From Atrichornis clamosus (lineage: Eukaryota > Chordata > Aves > Passeriformes > Menuridae): a stretch of 64,000 nt of DNA. The stretch is from positions 124,001-188,000 of the forward strand of contig WBMZ01000208.1 of assembly GCA_013400975.1 (NCBI GenBank), read 5' to 3'. This document shows positions 12,635 through 26,600 of the stretch, piece by piece. Numbering within the stretch: position 1 is the first letter of the stretch; each line of letters begins with the position of its first letter. The notes under the pieces are model-generated. The model was not told the origin of the DNA, did no database searches, and saw only the letters and a program-made list of their open reading frames with translations. The translations under genes and the position numbers were made by a program.

Positions 12635-15600
12635 TGTTGTCCAGCTGACTTTATTTTCTTTGCTAATTCATTGAAGCTTTCATTCATATCTTCTGTTTTG
12701 TGACTCACGGAGAGTAGAAGCAAAATTGTGTAAACAACAACCAGTGACAGAGAAGCTTTTTTGACACTTGGAATGTTAAAAAAGTAGTATACGTATTTAA
12801 AAGCATATGCTAAAGCAGGGAATTTGTTTTATCTTGAGATTCTCCACAGCAACACTAAAGAAAAAGGTTAGTTCTCTTCTAGAAACTCACTGAAAGAATA
12901 AGTTTCTTCTTTATGTTTTTTTATTATTATTGTTAGAGATTAGGGCAACAAAAGCATTAACTTTCTGCACTAGCTAGCGGGATGCTCATAAAAAAGTCTA
13001 AATATTATTGACCCTATGGTCTCAGCTGCAAATAGCCTGTACATAATAGAATTGCACTATAAAATCTATTTTTGTTATGAAAAGTCTCTTTATGTATCCA
13101 TACATTATTTATATTAGCAATTGCAGTTTAGAAAAATGAAGGTTCATGTCTTCAGTAGTGCTAAAGATGGACAAAGTGGAAACATCTATATGGTTCCATA
13201 AAATACGCTTTCAAATTATATCTATCAGGTTACATTATCCACAGCACTTTTAAATTTATAAAAGTTATGGAAGAAATTCAGCCCTATGGACTTGAAGTGA
13301 ATGGAGTCTCATAAATAAGAGCTACGTAATATCTGGAAGGAACCTAAGGAAGAGAAGTACCATTCAAGAAAGCTGACCATCCCTCGCCGTTGGAGGAACT
13401 TTCATGTGCAGTTACAGGTTTAGAACTGAGAGTCTGTTCTAAGGTAGTTGTCTGACTTTGCTCTTACAAAGAGAAGCTGCTAAGATGATTGACTGAATTT
13501 CTGTCTGGAGGTGCCCACAGACACCTTGCTCTGCTGCAGGCATTTCATTGCAAGGCTTGCTGACTCTAAGGATGTCAGAGCAACCCGATATTTAAGGAAC
13601 AACAGTGAACCCAGAAGTGCTGGTCACAAAATCCATTCTTGGACTGAATGGCTGAGGCACCTCATATTGAGCCCCTGAGACCTGTTGTCCTCTCTTTGTT
13701 ATCCCTGTAGGGGTCCAAGCTGGTGTGTGGACTTTAAAAAAGCATGAGTACTTTGTTCCCAGCCCCCTTCCAACTGAATGAGAGATGGGACTTGGGCAGG
13801 GTCTGTTCCTTAGCCTGGTCCTTCTGGATCAGACCATTGATAGCCCAGCTCTCCCTGGGGCTTCCACACATTTGTAAGCATAAGAAAGAAATTAAACTTT
13901 TCCAAACGACCAGCATGGCATCATTCACAAGCAGATGGGCTCTGTGCTGTAAGGTACCAGATGCCACCATGGAGCAATGTGCATGTCTTCGTGTAAAGAA
14001 GAATTGCCGACAATGTCCTATACTTTCTGGGAAGATTCATATTTTTAGAATTTCATAAGCACACCCACATTCACTGAGGGGTGTTTGATCTTGCAATTTA
14101 ATAAGAAATGCTGGTTTCTATTATTTCCTTAAGAAAAAAACAAGCTACGGCTCCCCTGCTTTTAAAAAATGTGGGCAACTAACGTACAAAATAGAGCTAA
14201 TTTGCTATATGGGTTATATTGATTCTGCACCTTTAAGAGACCAGCTTAATTTGGTGAGGGATAAATAGTGTAATTAATTAGTGACTGTTTCTGTCCATAA
14301 AACTAAACACTTAGTTTCAGATCGCCAGAGACTGCAGTGTTTTTGGAGGACCTATGCAGCATTTATGTGCCAGCATGCTGTTTAGAATCCCTATAGTTCA
14401 GGACTGTCTGAATCCAAGCCTTGAAGTACAGTCATGTCTCCATTTTCTAAGAAATGTTTTCAAGGTGCTTTACCTGAATCTCTCTTGGATGGTGAGAAGT
14501 CTATCATTTCAACACCTCACTTTTACAAAAAACTTAAAAGTCAGTGGAAAAAGGCACAGAAGCTGAGACCTCTCCTCCCAGTGGGATTGTTCCCATGAGT
14601 GGGGAGATTACAGATGCAGGCTCCTCCTTTGACATTTTTTCTCTGTAGCCTCACTCATTTTTTTCTGTGTAGAAGTCTGGCTTCATCAGAGACAGAGTGG
14701 CCCCATGTCCTGTGCTGAGAAGGTCACCTTTTCAGGTATTTACCTGTGATTCTGCCCTAGACGTGAGAAACAATTCTCTGCCAGTGTTTCATAAAACATG
14801 TTGTATTTCTACATTAAAAAAAGTTTTGGTTTACATGAACCAGCCTTTTCCATAAAATAAAAAGTTTTTCTAAAAGATTCTAATCTCTCTCTAAGAGTAA
14901 TATTGTACAAATTACAAAGCTATAGGCCAAATGCCTGACACTGCAGGATTTATATCTCCGGATACTCACTAGCTCTTTGTCCAATGTAGTCCTGGAAATC
15001 AGACTTCCTGCAGTTGTCTTTGAGGTTGCTCCTGCCTTGCAGACCTCACTCATTTACAGTTCTTGTTCCAAAATTTATCTTTTCTTAATTTCATCTCATT
15101 ACTTAATTTGTAATCATTACACCAGGTTCATAGCTAGTGGTTAGAATGTCAATGCAATATCATGCTGATAAGATTGGCGGTATCAGGGCACATTACTCCT
15201 TTCTGAATATCTTCCTCTACCCTTTGTGAAAATTAATTTATGCCTGACTGGGGATGTCAGGCTCTGCAGCAATGCCACACAGCTACATCATGTTCTCACT
15301 CCTGGCCAACTTGACTTATTAAAGCATTTAAAAACCTGGCATCAAACTGTACCAGAGCTGTGAATCGTTCTGTTGTAGCAAAACAATCTTTCTGTCAATT
15401 CTGTTGATTTAAAAATGAGACTGCTCTGATCAGACCTTTCACATATGGAGGTGCACAGCTGGTTCTGCTGCTTTCAAGTGCATCCAGAAAAATGCCCACT
15501 GGGCCTTCAGGGGGCTGAAGGGAAAATATTACCTCATGAAACAATTTTGCTTTCTGCGGTGAGATATTTCAGCTGGTAGAGATAGCTCTGTAGAAAAAAG

Positions 15601-16271
15601 CAAGCTAAATTACGCTACAAAGATCTTCACCATATTTATATTTCTTTACACTACAGCTGAAATACTGTGTTCTTTGGAGAAAAAAAAATAAAGAAGAAAA
15701 ACTGAGAAAAGAATGACTCTTCCTTGCCTGTGAAAATCTAAAAGAAAATTGCTGTGGTCTGATAAGAGGAGCTCAACCAGTACTTACTGAAAATGTTCTT
15801 CCTCTTTTAACTCTGCACAGATGACAGATGATGCTGGATCTGCTCCCTGCTGCATTAATTGCAGGGTTATAGCTTAAGCACAGCAGCTTTATTTTCTACT
15901 GTTGTGGTCACAGTGTAGGCTGAGGTTATTTTCCAAGGGAGTAGATATATGAGTGAATGTGTATGTGTGCACTGGCATGATGTCCAATGGTAGGGATATT
16001 AATGTTGTCTCTTGTACATCTTAATTTACTAATATCTCAGCTTCAGCTAATGTATTGCAGACACTCAGGACAGAATCTTTGTTCAGCACTTGGGACCAGG
16101 GCCTTGTCAGGCAGCTAAATGCTGAGTGGATATGAAAAGAGTATTAAAGAGGGGAAAAAAGGGAAAAAAAAGTGCCCCAAACATTTCTTGAGCAGGAGGA
16201 TCTGCTGCAGCTCATGTTGTGCCTCTATAAAGTGTCTACAGGTGGTTCTATGTATAGTAAGAGACAGGATT

Positions 16272-16402
16272 CTAGACTTAAAGAAGTGTTTGGGTAATAC
16301 CCTCAAGCACATGTTGTGAATGGTCCTGTGCAGGGCCAGGAATTGTACTCTGATGATCCTTGTGGGTCCCTTCCAACTCAGCATATTCTGTGATTCTGTG
16401 AT
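16272..16402 (+). mobile_element. CR1 non-LTR retrotransposon, 3' end fragment
   Basis: The segment matches the 3' untranslated tail of avian CR1 elements in plus orientation. It carries the conserved blocks GGTCCTGTGCAGGGCCAGGA, GATCCTTGTGGGTCCC and TTCCAACTCAGCATATTCTG. It ends in two copies of the 8-base unit ATTCTGTG at about 16386-16401, the short terminal repeat that CR1 carries in place of a poly(A) tail. The copy is severely 5' truncated, as is usual, and contains no coding part. The left boundary is approximate; DNA further left (16100-16270) may be an older part of the same copy, but I cannot align it. Confidence 0.9.
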
Positions 16403-17641
16403 AGCTGGGGTTTTGCTTACACATACTTTAAGTGATAGCCCCTGAAGGAGGAGATTCTCGTTGTCTGACTCCTACAGGATGAATAGCTTGTTGTGGTGCA
16501 GTTTGACAGGTCCCTCACTCAACCTCTTCCCTGTGCCAGTGCAAGAAACCTTCTGAGGTCTCATACGGAGGTGACAGGTAGACATTAATGAACTCACATG
16601 CCACTATTTCAGAGAAGCATGACATCTTACAGACTACTTGCTTTCCATGGGAAGGTCTGTCTTCCACATAAAGCCAGAACCAGCCTTACCTCTCTCTGAC
16701 ATAGGTTTATCTTCCTCATTAGTCTTTCAGAGATAATTATCCTGTCATCCAATGTTCTCAGCTCTTCTGTTACTTTGGGAATCAAAGGGAGGCTTATGGC
16801 AGGGAAAGGAAAATCAGGTTTTGGAAGGAAACACATCTGGATCCTGGAGTTTCCAGACTCTCTGGCATCTCAGATTACACAGAATAGTAAATTTCTTCTT
16901 GTTCTTGGAGCTCTCATTTTTGGTGTTTTAGGGCAGATTTAAGAGACTGAGGAGTTTCTTTTTCATGTGGATGACAGATGGGTAGCGGCAAACAGGTTGT
17001 AATGGCAGAAAGACATGACAAATGAGGCAGCTAACTTTGCTCTCTACAACTCTCGTTGCATCTAAAAAGCAGAGTAATTCAGGGGCTGAATGTAATGTAG
17101 TTCCTAGTATAACAGTAGAGAAAGTACATAATAAAGCTCTGGATCTCACCGGAAAGGGGCAATTCCACTTTTGTTTCAGAACAAAAAGAATAAAGCTTAT
17201 GGAGTCAAAATCTCTGTCTTTTTATTTAATTTTCATTTATCTGTTTATTTGTTACCTTACTAATAGCTTATGCAGTAACAGGACCATTTCAAACAAATTT
17301 AACAGAAGATGTAATGTATCAAAACTGTGACATTGCATTAGGTTGATGTGGGTAATGGAAAGAGTCCTTACAGGTAACACCAGTTGATACATCTCTTTTC
17401 ATTTACTTTGGAGGACCCGAGGTCAAATTGCTTTGCACCTACTGTGTGAAGCACTTGTATGCATTTAAACCCTCGAAAATATACTTGGCCTTCTATTTCA
17501 TCCCAGAGGCAGGTGTGAAAAAGGACGCAAGCTCATAGAAACCCTGGATACGTCAATTTGCAGTTCATGGATCAGCATTAAAATGAAAAATTAAGTCTTT
17601 CAGTCTGGAATGCACAAACACATTTAGGACATAAAAGTACA

Positions 17642-18010
17642 TTACAGGAGTAAGAACACAAGAAAAACTGTACTGGATGAGATCAAAAGTCCAGATAAGA
17701 CTAGCAAGGCTGGTACGCTTTTTTTTTCAGCAGTGACAGGTGGCGGATTCTTAAGGAAGAACACGGGAAAGGGACAGGATACAGTGATACTGATGCAATG
17801 GGAGTTCATCTGAGCTCTCTTCCTTCTTCCAAGGGCTGATGGTTCACAGGTGACATCAAGGGGCTCTCTGCATTTTGCAGGCTCTTGGTGGATTCTTTTC
17901 TCTGCTTTCTGTATTTGCTTCTTGGTCTCACACAGAAGTCTAGATCCAGGACATACAACAAAGAGGACAACAAGGTAACTATGCACCATATAAAAAGTGT
18001 GTCTTTTCAT
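17642..18010 (-). other. Unassigned open frame with hydrophobic ends
   Basis: On the minus strand an ATG at 18008-18010, with G at -3, opens a frame of about 122 codons ending near 17642. Seen directly: an N-terminal hydrophobic segment (around residues 6-20, containing YLVVLFVVC), a basic, polar middle with a few cysteines, and a C-terminal stretch of about 25 residues that is almost entirely hydrophobic. A signal sequence plus hydrophobic tail is the layout of a GPI-anchored or small membrane protein. However, T-rich non-coding DNA also gives hydrophobic codons by chance. I see no polyadenylation signal close downstream, no known domain, and an open frame lies opposite part of it. Most likely a chance frame. 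Confidence 0.12.
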
Positions 18011-19877
18011 TTCTTTTGGATCTGTCACCTGCTGGCTTCAGCTAATGCCTCCGAGTGCTTGTACAGAGGATAGAACAAGCAGACTCCCCTTAGCTTTCCC
18101 AGTCTCTGCATTGTTTTCCAGACTGTTCTGGTATCTCTCTTGAATGTCTCTCTTCCTGCGGACTCGTGATACTTGAACAGAAGCCATCTCACATCTTTTA
18201 TCACTCTGTGTGCTTTTGGCTATTAGTTACTGGTCTGGGATTGTTTGGGATTAAACTTGTATATTAGATACACAGTGAAGGCACACCATGGAATAAAGAA
18301 TATTTTGGTCTTCAGTGTTCTGTTTGTTGCTTAGTACTGATCCACGTACAATAAACTACTCTCACACTAGAGAACCTTTTCCAACAGAAGTTATGTTTAA
18401 CCAAAACATAATTTGGAAAAAAAGTCCCAATCACTTCCAGTTCCAAAAAGTTTTCTTTATTTAAGGGAGGACTTTTTCTTTTTTTTCTTGCAACGGTCCG
18501 TATGGCAGTCTATTGACTAACCCAGTATTCAGTGTTCTTAAAATTACTTGGAGATGATTGCAAGCTGAGAAAAACTCTATACAAGCATCTGTAGCTAAAT
18601 GCACAGACTCACTATTTTTGCTTTTAAATTCCTTTATGTACTCCTTCAGTCAACTGTTAGGAAATTATACAATATCACAGCTATTCAGTCTGGGTGAACT
18701 GAATAACTGAAGCAACAAGCTGGAACAGTGCATCCAATGTATAAGATTCCACTATATTTTTTTTTTTAACTGAACAGAACAGCTATATTTGAATTTATTT
18801 TAAAACAATTAAAGAATTGCTAACAGAAATGTCAATGCTGAGCTTTAATTTCGGTCATATCCAGGCATGATGAGGTGAAGATTAAATTCTGTGGACAGTG
18901 GATGGCAGTTCTATTTTATTTTGATGGGCAAACAAGATAAAAGAAATTGCTGACTAAAATTTAGACAAGTACCCAACTGCACAATAACATTTTAGATGTA
19001 GAAACTGGCTTACTAAAGGGTAAATCCTTTTTTACAGAACACATCCTTCCTATTGGTCTCTAAATAACAATTTTGTATAGTTCAGCATTGTGCTGTTTCA
19101 AAGAGTAAGTGTTTAAAGCATAAGAAAATGTTTTGTTTTCAGAATGTGGCACATTTATTTCTTCAGTGCTTGTAGAGAACAGCAGATTTTTTTATTAATT
19201 ATTTACAAAGCATTTATGAGACAGAATTTGAAAGCCTTAAATGGTTAGAAAATACTGCTTACATCCTGATATTTTGCTGGGATGAACAGTACAGTCAGAC
19301 CCATGAAAGTTGTTTTATTTCTCATACTGCCTTTCAGTTCTTGTGAATTTGATCTAAATTTAGGATGAGGAGAACAGGGAAACACCGAAAAGATGCATAT
19401 GTTTGGGAGTTTTTACTTCTCACACTTTATTTGTACATTTAATGACTGGCAGAATATATCTGGAAGGATGCTGTTGACAGAAAATAGTGTAATCCTTAGG
19501 AAAAAAAGTGCTGGTTTTAATTTCAAGATGTATTTCAGCCTGAAAAAATATACCAGAAGATTTTTCTCTTGAGCCACTATTACAATCCAAGAATGCACTA
19601 AGTACATGCAACTAGTTATTATTCCCTGTAGTGAGGAGAGAGTCTGCAAAACATACATCATTATCTGACTTCCATCTGCACACTCTGCAAATCTCAAAGT
19701 CATTTTTCAGGAGCACCAGGACAGCACTGAGAAGATACTCTGATTCAACATGAGGAGTTGTATCTGCTCATGACCTTTGAACACAAGCCATGTGTATGAG
19801 TTAAAACAAAGAAAGAAACAAAGAAACATATAATTGTGTTCATATCCAAGTTTCCATTGAAAAATTGACACAGGTTT

Positions 19878-19935
19878 CATAAAATCATTGAAAAGTTCTG
19901 ACTGGAAGTGACCTTTTCACTCTCTAAACTCCTGG
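19878..19935 (-). mobile_element. Possible decayed CR1 3' end
   Basis: The plus strand reads ATAAAATCATTGAAAAG, then CTGGAAGTGACC, then a CTCTAAACTCC-like block. This follows the order seen at the 3' end of a minus-oriented CR1 (ATAGAATCATNGAATGG, TTGGAAGGGACC, then a TAGTTCCAACCCC-like block), but with many differences. If real, it is an old, short remnant. It could be chance similarity. Confidence 0.3.
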
Positions 19936-22900
19936 TCAAGGGAAGACTTGCTTCAAAATCCTTATCCAGCACACACTGCCAGAGGAAGGAAATCTTGTAT
20001 CTCATGTAACCTGAAAATATATCAGTTTTATGACTAATCATAATCTTCACACACACAATTCTAGGAGTAATGATTCTAATAAACCTACCCTTCATCAGTA
20101 AGTGATGAAATCTGCTTTTATATTACATCTGATATAACTCTTTCCTGAAAATGAATACAACACTTCCCATCCCACTTGTATCTGCATTGCCAGTAAACAG
20201 TTCTGAAATTGTTCTGAAGGGCACTGTTGGTTCCAGCAGGATTTAGAGAACTATTTAAGGAAGGTTATAGGTAATCTATATGAACTTAAGTGTCCTTACT
20301 TTTCTTGTTATTGTTTTTTAATCATTCATTCACAGGCAATTCCAGATCTTATAGTCATTTTTAATTCACACAAAAGTGCTTCACAAGACCATTAAGAGAA
20401 GTGCTGAGGAAAAAAAGAAAAGCTATAATAATAATAAAAAATCCTAGAAGTTCCTGAAGTTCATTCCTCATCTATCTGAAAAGGATTTTTCTTTTTCTTT
20501 TGTTAAATCTTTCTCTTCTTTTTTTTTGTTCTTCCCTGCTTTATTTTAAGACATTCACAGCTACTTCATAATCTAATGTCTCTTGATCAGCAAGTTTGTC
20601 CTATTTTCCAGCCAACATTTAATTTTCCATTATTTAATTTATTTCTTAATAAGGCCAGCACATGAATCATTGAAAAAACTGTGCTCCTCCTTAGAAAAAC
20701 ACCTACAGAGATGTCCATATTTCTCATATATCAGTTGACTAACTGTTGTTACACTGAACATTAATTCTCCTCCACAGATTCAACCTTTCTCCTACTACTT
20801 TTTTCTTCCCTTTATTTTCCCAAGTCGGTCATATCTGTTAAGAGGTATTTAAGCAAAGATACTCAACAGTTTCTGGGACAGAAGTTCTGGCAGACTATGA
20901 AGTTCATTCAAAAGCTTTGTGTTCTTCTGAGTTCAATGCAGTTCTCTTGTATCATCATAAGAACAGTAAAAAGAAAATTGACTGCTAACACCCTCTTTGC
21001 AGGTGTATCTTCTTTCTACACTTTTTCCTTGCTTTTGAAAATAATCGTTTTGGGAAAGATTTGTTTTTAACTGACTACTCATCAGGATGATCAGCAGCAC
21101 AAAAGAAGCAGTAGCAAACCACCAGCTCTTAACTTCTATTAAGAAAATAAATTACCCTAGAAGGCAGGTTAGCATATCCTGATGGAAAACATCAATCACA
21201 GTTTCTTCAGGGGAGAACAAAGTGCAGATGAGTGAAAGAGTATTTTGTGATGAGGAGAAATGGAGGTTGATAAGATATGTTTGATGCTTCCAGAATGAGA
21301 AGAATCCTGAGTGAAGTTACAGTCAAGATCTGTGGGTTATGTGAGTTTCCCACTCTGCTGTTTCCAGAGGGAAAGAGAAGAAAGGAAGAAAAATAAAGTC
21401 AAGGTCCCAAAAAATGCTGAGATGAACGTTCTCACCATAAACTACCAGGAACTGTAGTTGCAACCTAGAAGTCCAGTACTCAGACCTTCCACCATCTACG
21501 TGACTGCTCAGGATTACTGGAAAGAACTCAGTAATCCAAATCGCTTCTTCTCTGAGATGCATCTTTACACATGCAGTCCATCTGCCTTAACCATACCCAT
21601 CATACCAGGAGGAAAAAATCTCTTCTTATTTTAAATTTTATTGTCCTGTACATGTAATGAGTTTGGTGGCTCTCAGTTCTGACTTATTCCTTGCAAAAAT
21701 TATATACTGGATTTTCATTATCTGTCAAATTGCAGTGAGGACAGCAACTATATGGCCCAAGAAGACTAGCAGAGCTTGTCTGTTCTCCACAGATCAGGAC
21801 TGAGTCATGGTGATGGGACAATATAAGAAGTTATCTTTGCTGCTGCACTACAGATAAGTGCAATTTAATTTTGTAAGTATCACTCTGGCACCTCCTTCTA
21901 CTACTAAAGTCACACAAGACTTTAGAGATAAATGTTATTGCTTCATGCACTTTTATATGCAAAACTCATTCAATAGAAAAAATCACAAGACATTCCACAA
22001 AATTGAATAGATATATTAAAGGGTTCACTGATCCTTATGGAACATTCCTAACAAGATCCTGAATTGTTTAAGGTTTAATTTTATCAGATAAAAGACTGTT
22101 TCATTTTGTAGCATGTTGGAAATGCTATTTTAGAATCAGGAAGGTTTACACATCAAAGCTATGATTTCACCTTTTCTACTAAGATCTCAAACATCCTGTT
22201 TTTTTCTGGTTGCCTTTCAAATAATCACAGCATACTCTCCTTGCATAGTAGTTTTAAAATTGTGGATTGGAAAGTTGATATTCAAGAAATTGCTCCCAGA
22301 ATGACAGGCTGGCTTTGAATATGTTTTATCAACATTCAGTGAGAGAAAGCGGAAGAAGAAATCTTTGCAACATGGAGCAGGAGAATAGATTAAAAGAGAG
22401 CAGTAGGAAAAGAAGGCGTTTGTAGCTGCACTGTGAATACAGACAGAGCTCACTTTCCTTGCTTGTCAAATGGAGCAGAATAAGAAATTATTGGCTTACT
22501 TTGTATGAGAAAAAAAAAGATAGGTTCAATATTAAGAAATTCTCACAAGCCTATGAATGGTTAGATAATGGAGGCAGCTGCTGAGGGAGGCTGCAGAATC
22601 AATATTATTGGAAAAGTTCAAGTAACATTTAACGCTCTTCGTTATTTGATGGGTCAGGAGAAATCAAACTGCCTCTGCCCATTTGGGAATTGAATGCTAA
22701 TTATGTCATTAGTTTTCAAATACTAAGGACTGAAACAGTACAAATGCAGATGAGCAATGATCTTCCCTCAAAAAAACTCAGATTGTCCAATTTGTGGTCA
22801 GTGCCAAGAAGCCTGACCTAATGCACAGAGCTCCTGCCAAAACACAGAGGGCTTAGGGCAGGACAATGGAAAAGAGGCTGGAACTTGAAGGGTCAAACTA

Positions 22901-23594
22901 CAGGGAACAATACATGTCAAAAAGTAGCATAGGATATGAAGAAAAGGAGAAAAGGGAGAAGAAGATTGCATGCTACAAGACAGTGTTGCTTTACTGGTGT
23001 TCATATTCATCTCTGGGAAATTTGACTTGTTCTTGGATGTTTTGGGGAGTTTTTTTCCCATTACTATGGTGCTAGATCACAGCTGGGAAGGGCTTTTGCA
23101 AACTGTAGAAGTGGTGAGTTTTGGAGAAGATAATGGCATACATAGTGGGGATAGGTTCCACACAAATGAAATGAGATATAAAATGTACAGTGGAGCTGCA
23201 GGAGAGATGACAGAAGATAGTCATGTCCAAACAAAAGGAATGAGTTGTTCAGGGTTCCATTCTAGCCCCAAATTCCCATGCAAAAAAATGCTGAAAGGTG
23301 TTTGGGGCACAACTGTACCACAAATGCATTAATCATAAAAAAATGTTCTTATCTGTACAGCCCTAGAGAGACACTACACAGTTGTCTGATGAAGAAAGGA
23401 CTTGCAAAATGCAAGTATTTCCTAACTGAGATCAGCTGACCTGGAATTCCAGCACAAATTGCTGCTCTTATACTGTGCTTTAACAGAAATGTGCTGGGAA
23501 TCCTGTCACACAGTTTGTATCATCCTGGGTACAGACTGGATAATTCACATCAGACATTACTTACATGATCCTCTGAGAGAGATGTAGGAAACAC

Positions 23595-23698
23595 AGAAGA
23601 AGAAGACGAAGAAGAAGAAGAAGAAGAACAACAACAGCAACAACAACAGCAACAACAACAACGACAACAACAGCAACAACAGCAACAACAACAACAAG
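23595..23698 (+). repeat. Compound (GAA)n-(CAA/CAG)n microsatellite
   Basis: A GAA run (about 23596-23628, with one GAC interruption) passes directly into a CAA run with interspersed CAG and one CGA to 23698. All units are trinucleotides in the same register, which suggests that GAA gave rise to CAA by substitution and then spread. On the minus strand it produces the poly-Ser/poly-Cys frame at 23550-23759, a by-product rather than a protein. Length is likely variable between individuals. Confidence 0.95.
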
Positions 23699-26600
23699 GC
23701 AAGCCTTTGAAATGAGTCAGGCTTGGAAGAAAAATAATATTCCTAGCCCTTCCTAGCACCTCATAGATCTTCCTTTACTGTTTTTGATTTGTGTAGGTTC
23801 TCTGACATTTGATCCAGGTGTAAAGTCTTGGCATTCTGCATTGCTTGTTGTAGAGCTAACAGTCCACTTCATCAGTTTGGATTTGATCATAATTATTACT
23901 GCCACCCTTCCTTTTTTTTTTTTTTTCTCAAGGTACAAAGCTCCTAACTCACTGACCTCCAACTAATCTCTCTTCTGTGAAGTTCTACTTAAAGATATTC
24001 CTGAGCATTTCAGCATTATGTCAACCACACTGTAAGGTAAATGAAAATAAAATATTGGGAGTTGGCAATTTACTATTAAAGAAAGAAAGCAAACTTAGAA
24101 TAAAAACTTGGTTTCCTGCCATCTAGATGTGCCCCATTTTTTTGCCACATGCATATTAAAAAGACCATTGCAATCTGGAGAATAAGCTCTGCTTGTCCTT
24201 CACAGGCCAGTAAAGAGATGAAACTCTGCCCTTGCCTTGCATCACCCAGAACACTGTCGTCACTGAACTGAGGCACTGGATGCTCCAGGGATTCAGTCAT
24301 TTCCACTGCCAACATTAAAAAGTATTGTTTTTCGATACACTGTATGGGCCAAATCCATTAATTCCTCTGGTCCTTCAAAGTGCTGAGGACTGGCGGGAGC
24401 CAGAAGGAGGACATTGGAAGGGTACTCACCAGTGCTATGAGGCAGAGCAAATTTTCTTTTATAGCTGTGGCTGGACAGCCTGACAAATTTACTGCTGTGC
24501 TGATGGCCAAATTTAGGGCCAGGAAGGAGAGGGGTTTTTTTCACTTTAGATCTGAAAATATTACCTATGTTTTGCCTTCCTCCTCTGAATTTAATGCTGA
24601 CTGCCTGTGAACATCTGAGAATACTGCCTGGCTCTTTCAGTGGCATCTTACACTGCCCTGTCACTTCTACAGGGCAAATAATATATTGGTCTTCCTAGCA
24701 AAACATTCTTTGCTTGTTGGACTCAGGGTAGGATAACTGACATAAGAACAGTGTCCCATGACAGCTGAAGCGATAGGTTTGGGTGATTTCACAGTTCTTT
24801 CTGGCCTCTCTGAATACGTGTCAAAGTAATTCTTCATGCAAAATTACTTACAGTATAAATAAGCCATGCCTATTTACTTTGAAGTTTTGATCTTGCTTAC
24901 CCTAATTCTGCTCTCCTATGGCAGTGAGCAGAATGATACAGCTGAGATCTGGTTTTAGTAAGTGATGAGCAAAATTCTTGTAGTGCACTGCCCAGTTCGA
25001 CCCCCACCCACTCTTAACTCTGTACAAGCACTGCCTCTGCAGTTTTGCCACTCCTGATCTATGCAGGTAACTTCACAACCCTGGCACCACACATACTACA
25101 GAATTATTCCCTAATGGGAAATTTTAGGGGATGGTGATAATTATCTCATCACTTTCATAAGTGTTAACTGGATTCCTGCTGTTATGATTTAGAAGTCTTT
25201 CTATGTTCCTATTGCCCTTCCTATTATCTTCTCTTCGGTGCAGCCCTTTAAATATGAAATAACCTCCTGAAATACATATTGTGATACTATATGAAAAGAA
25301 TGGCACTGCTATGACTTTCATTTTTGTGTATCAGAATATAGCACCTCCAAACTGTAAAACACTTTAAGGCTGCAAGTATGAAATAATTTCAAATGAGAAC
25401 AAATTGTATCTCAGAAAATATCAGAAATTTGCCTACAAAAGGAGAAAATTATAAAATCTAAAATTCACAGATCCACATGTATGCTTCTGAAAAAAAACAA
25501 ATCATAAGCTAATATACATATTGTCAAGAATTTAACTTATGCCAGATCTGGCTATTTAACATAATGTATTTTTATTTCATGTTTATTTTGTGAAATCACT
25601 TGATTTTATCGTATGACTGCTGTCATAAAACCAGCTTTTCTTGATGAATAACATTTGGAATAATGCCAAAACCTGATTTGGCCCTTGTTTTTCTAGGATT
25701 AAGCAAAGAAGGCGTAAGCTCTATGTACTTTGTAACACTAAATGAAAAATCCCAACTTATCCCTGGCAATCACTTTGAAAAGTGACCACCTGAATGAAAT
25801 AAATAGCCTGTGTGATTACAGATACAGCATCATTATGCAAGGACAGGAGAATGAGAGGAACAGATGCCTTCAATCTTATATAAGCAATCAAGAAACTGAA
25901 CACGTCGGAGATGCCAAAGGAAGAGATGGGACTGCCTCATCTAAAACCTCCAAACTGCAGCTAGAGCCCTTAGATGATTTAATATCTTACCCTGGAGAGA
26001 GGGAGCTCACTCTGTCCAGATGCTTTTATTCTCCCTCCATTTCAGACTAATGTAGTGTCACAAATAAAACAAAGGAGATAGAGGGAAGAGGAAGCATGGC
26101 AGAGTTCTGCACTATAGAGGTTGCTGGACACTGAATTTGTGTGGGGGAATAATTTCTTTACCCAGATAAAACCTGTGGCATTAGAAATCAGAAGCATTTG
26201 GGTAGCAGAAAAGAAACCAGAAAAGGAAGCAGTAGATATGAAAGGAAGATAGTAGGACTTGGGCAAAAATTTTGGCAGAGGTAAATGGAAGGAGGGATAG
26301 TTTTGAAGTTATAGTGTGGTAAAGCTTTGTGAAAGAGAACAGGCACAGGATGTTTCCTTAGAAGAAGTCTGAACTGGGAATTTAGCTCTCTATGAAGTAT
26401 TGGCTTTTCAGTTTCCTATTTCCTCATGACTATCCATTTATATTTTCGCACTTCAACCGAATTGTTCTCACAAATAATTTCATCATGCCATGACCTTCAC
26501 AGAACTGTAGAGGCTTAATTTTCATTAAAAAATCCATGTGTACTATCATCTGCAGATTTGCATGCCATGTCAATTTATGTCCTTTCTCAATATGTTCACT

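Larger units (their letters stand above)
8372..16271. other. AT-rich non-coding stretch
   Basis: No gene is supported. Open frames are short and on both strands; the largest pair (13734-13970 minus and 13744-14058 plus) lie on top of each other, which argues against either being real. The stretch contains an A/C-rich run with 11 consecutive Cs at 10171-10181, a T14 run at about 10267-10280, a 33-base imperfect duplication at 11.6 kb and a CA repeat at 12.6 kb, listed separately where useful. Around 13825-13855 a short segment resembles an old interspersed repeat of reptiles and birds, but too weakly to annotate. Confidence 0.7.
16403..23594. other. AT-rich non-coding stretch
   Basis: No gene is supported. 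The stretch has many T-rich and A-rich runs and no recognisable exon. One minus-strand frame with an ATG at 18010 (stop near 17642) has hydrophobic ends and is treated as a curiosity. A frame at 22970-23332 starts with ATG but overlaps frames on both strands and has no recognised domain. A weak CR1-like patch lies at 19878-19935. I see nothing else that can be named. Confidence 0.7.

Noticed and set aside
13825..13860. Phrase CTTCTGGATCAGACCATTGA resembling an old reptile/bird interspersed repeat
   Set aside because: Only about 30 bases can be compared from memory; too short and diverged to annotate.
24293..24664. 123-codon minus-strand frame
   Set aside because: It opens with GTG, has a plus-strand frame across it and no recognisable domain.
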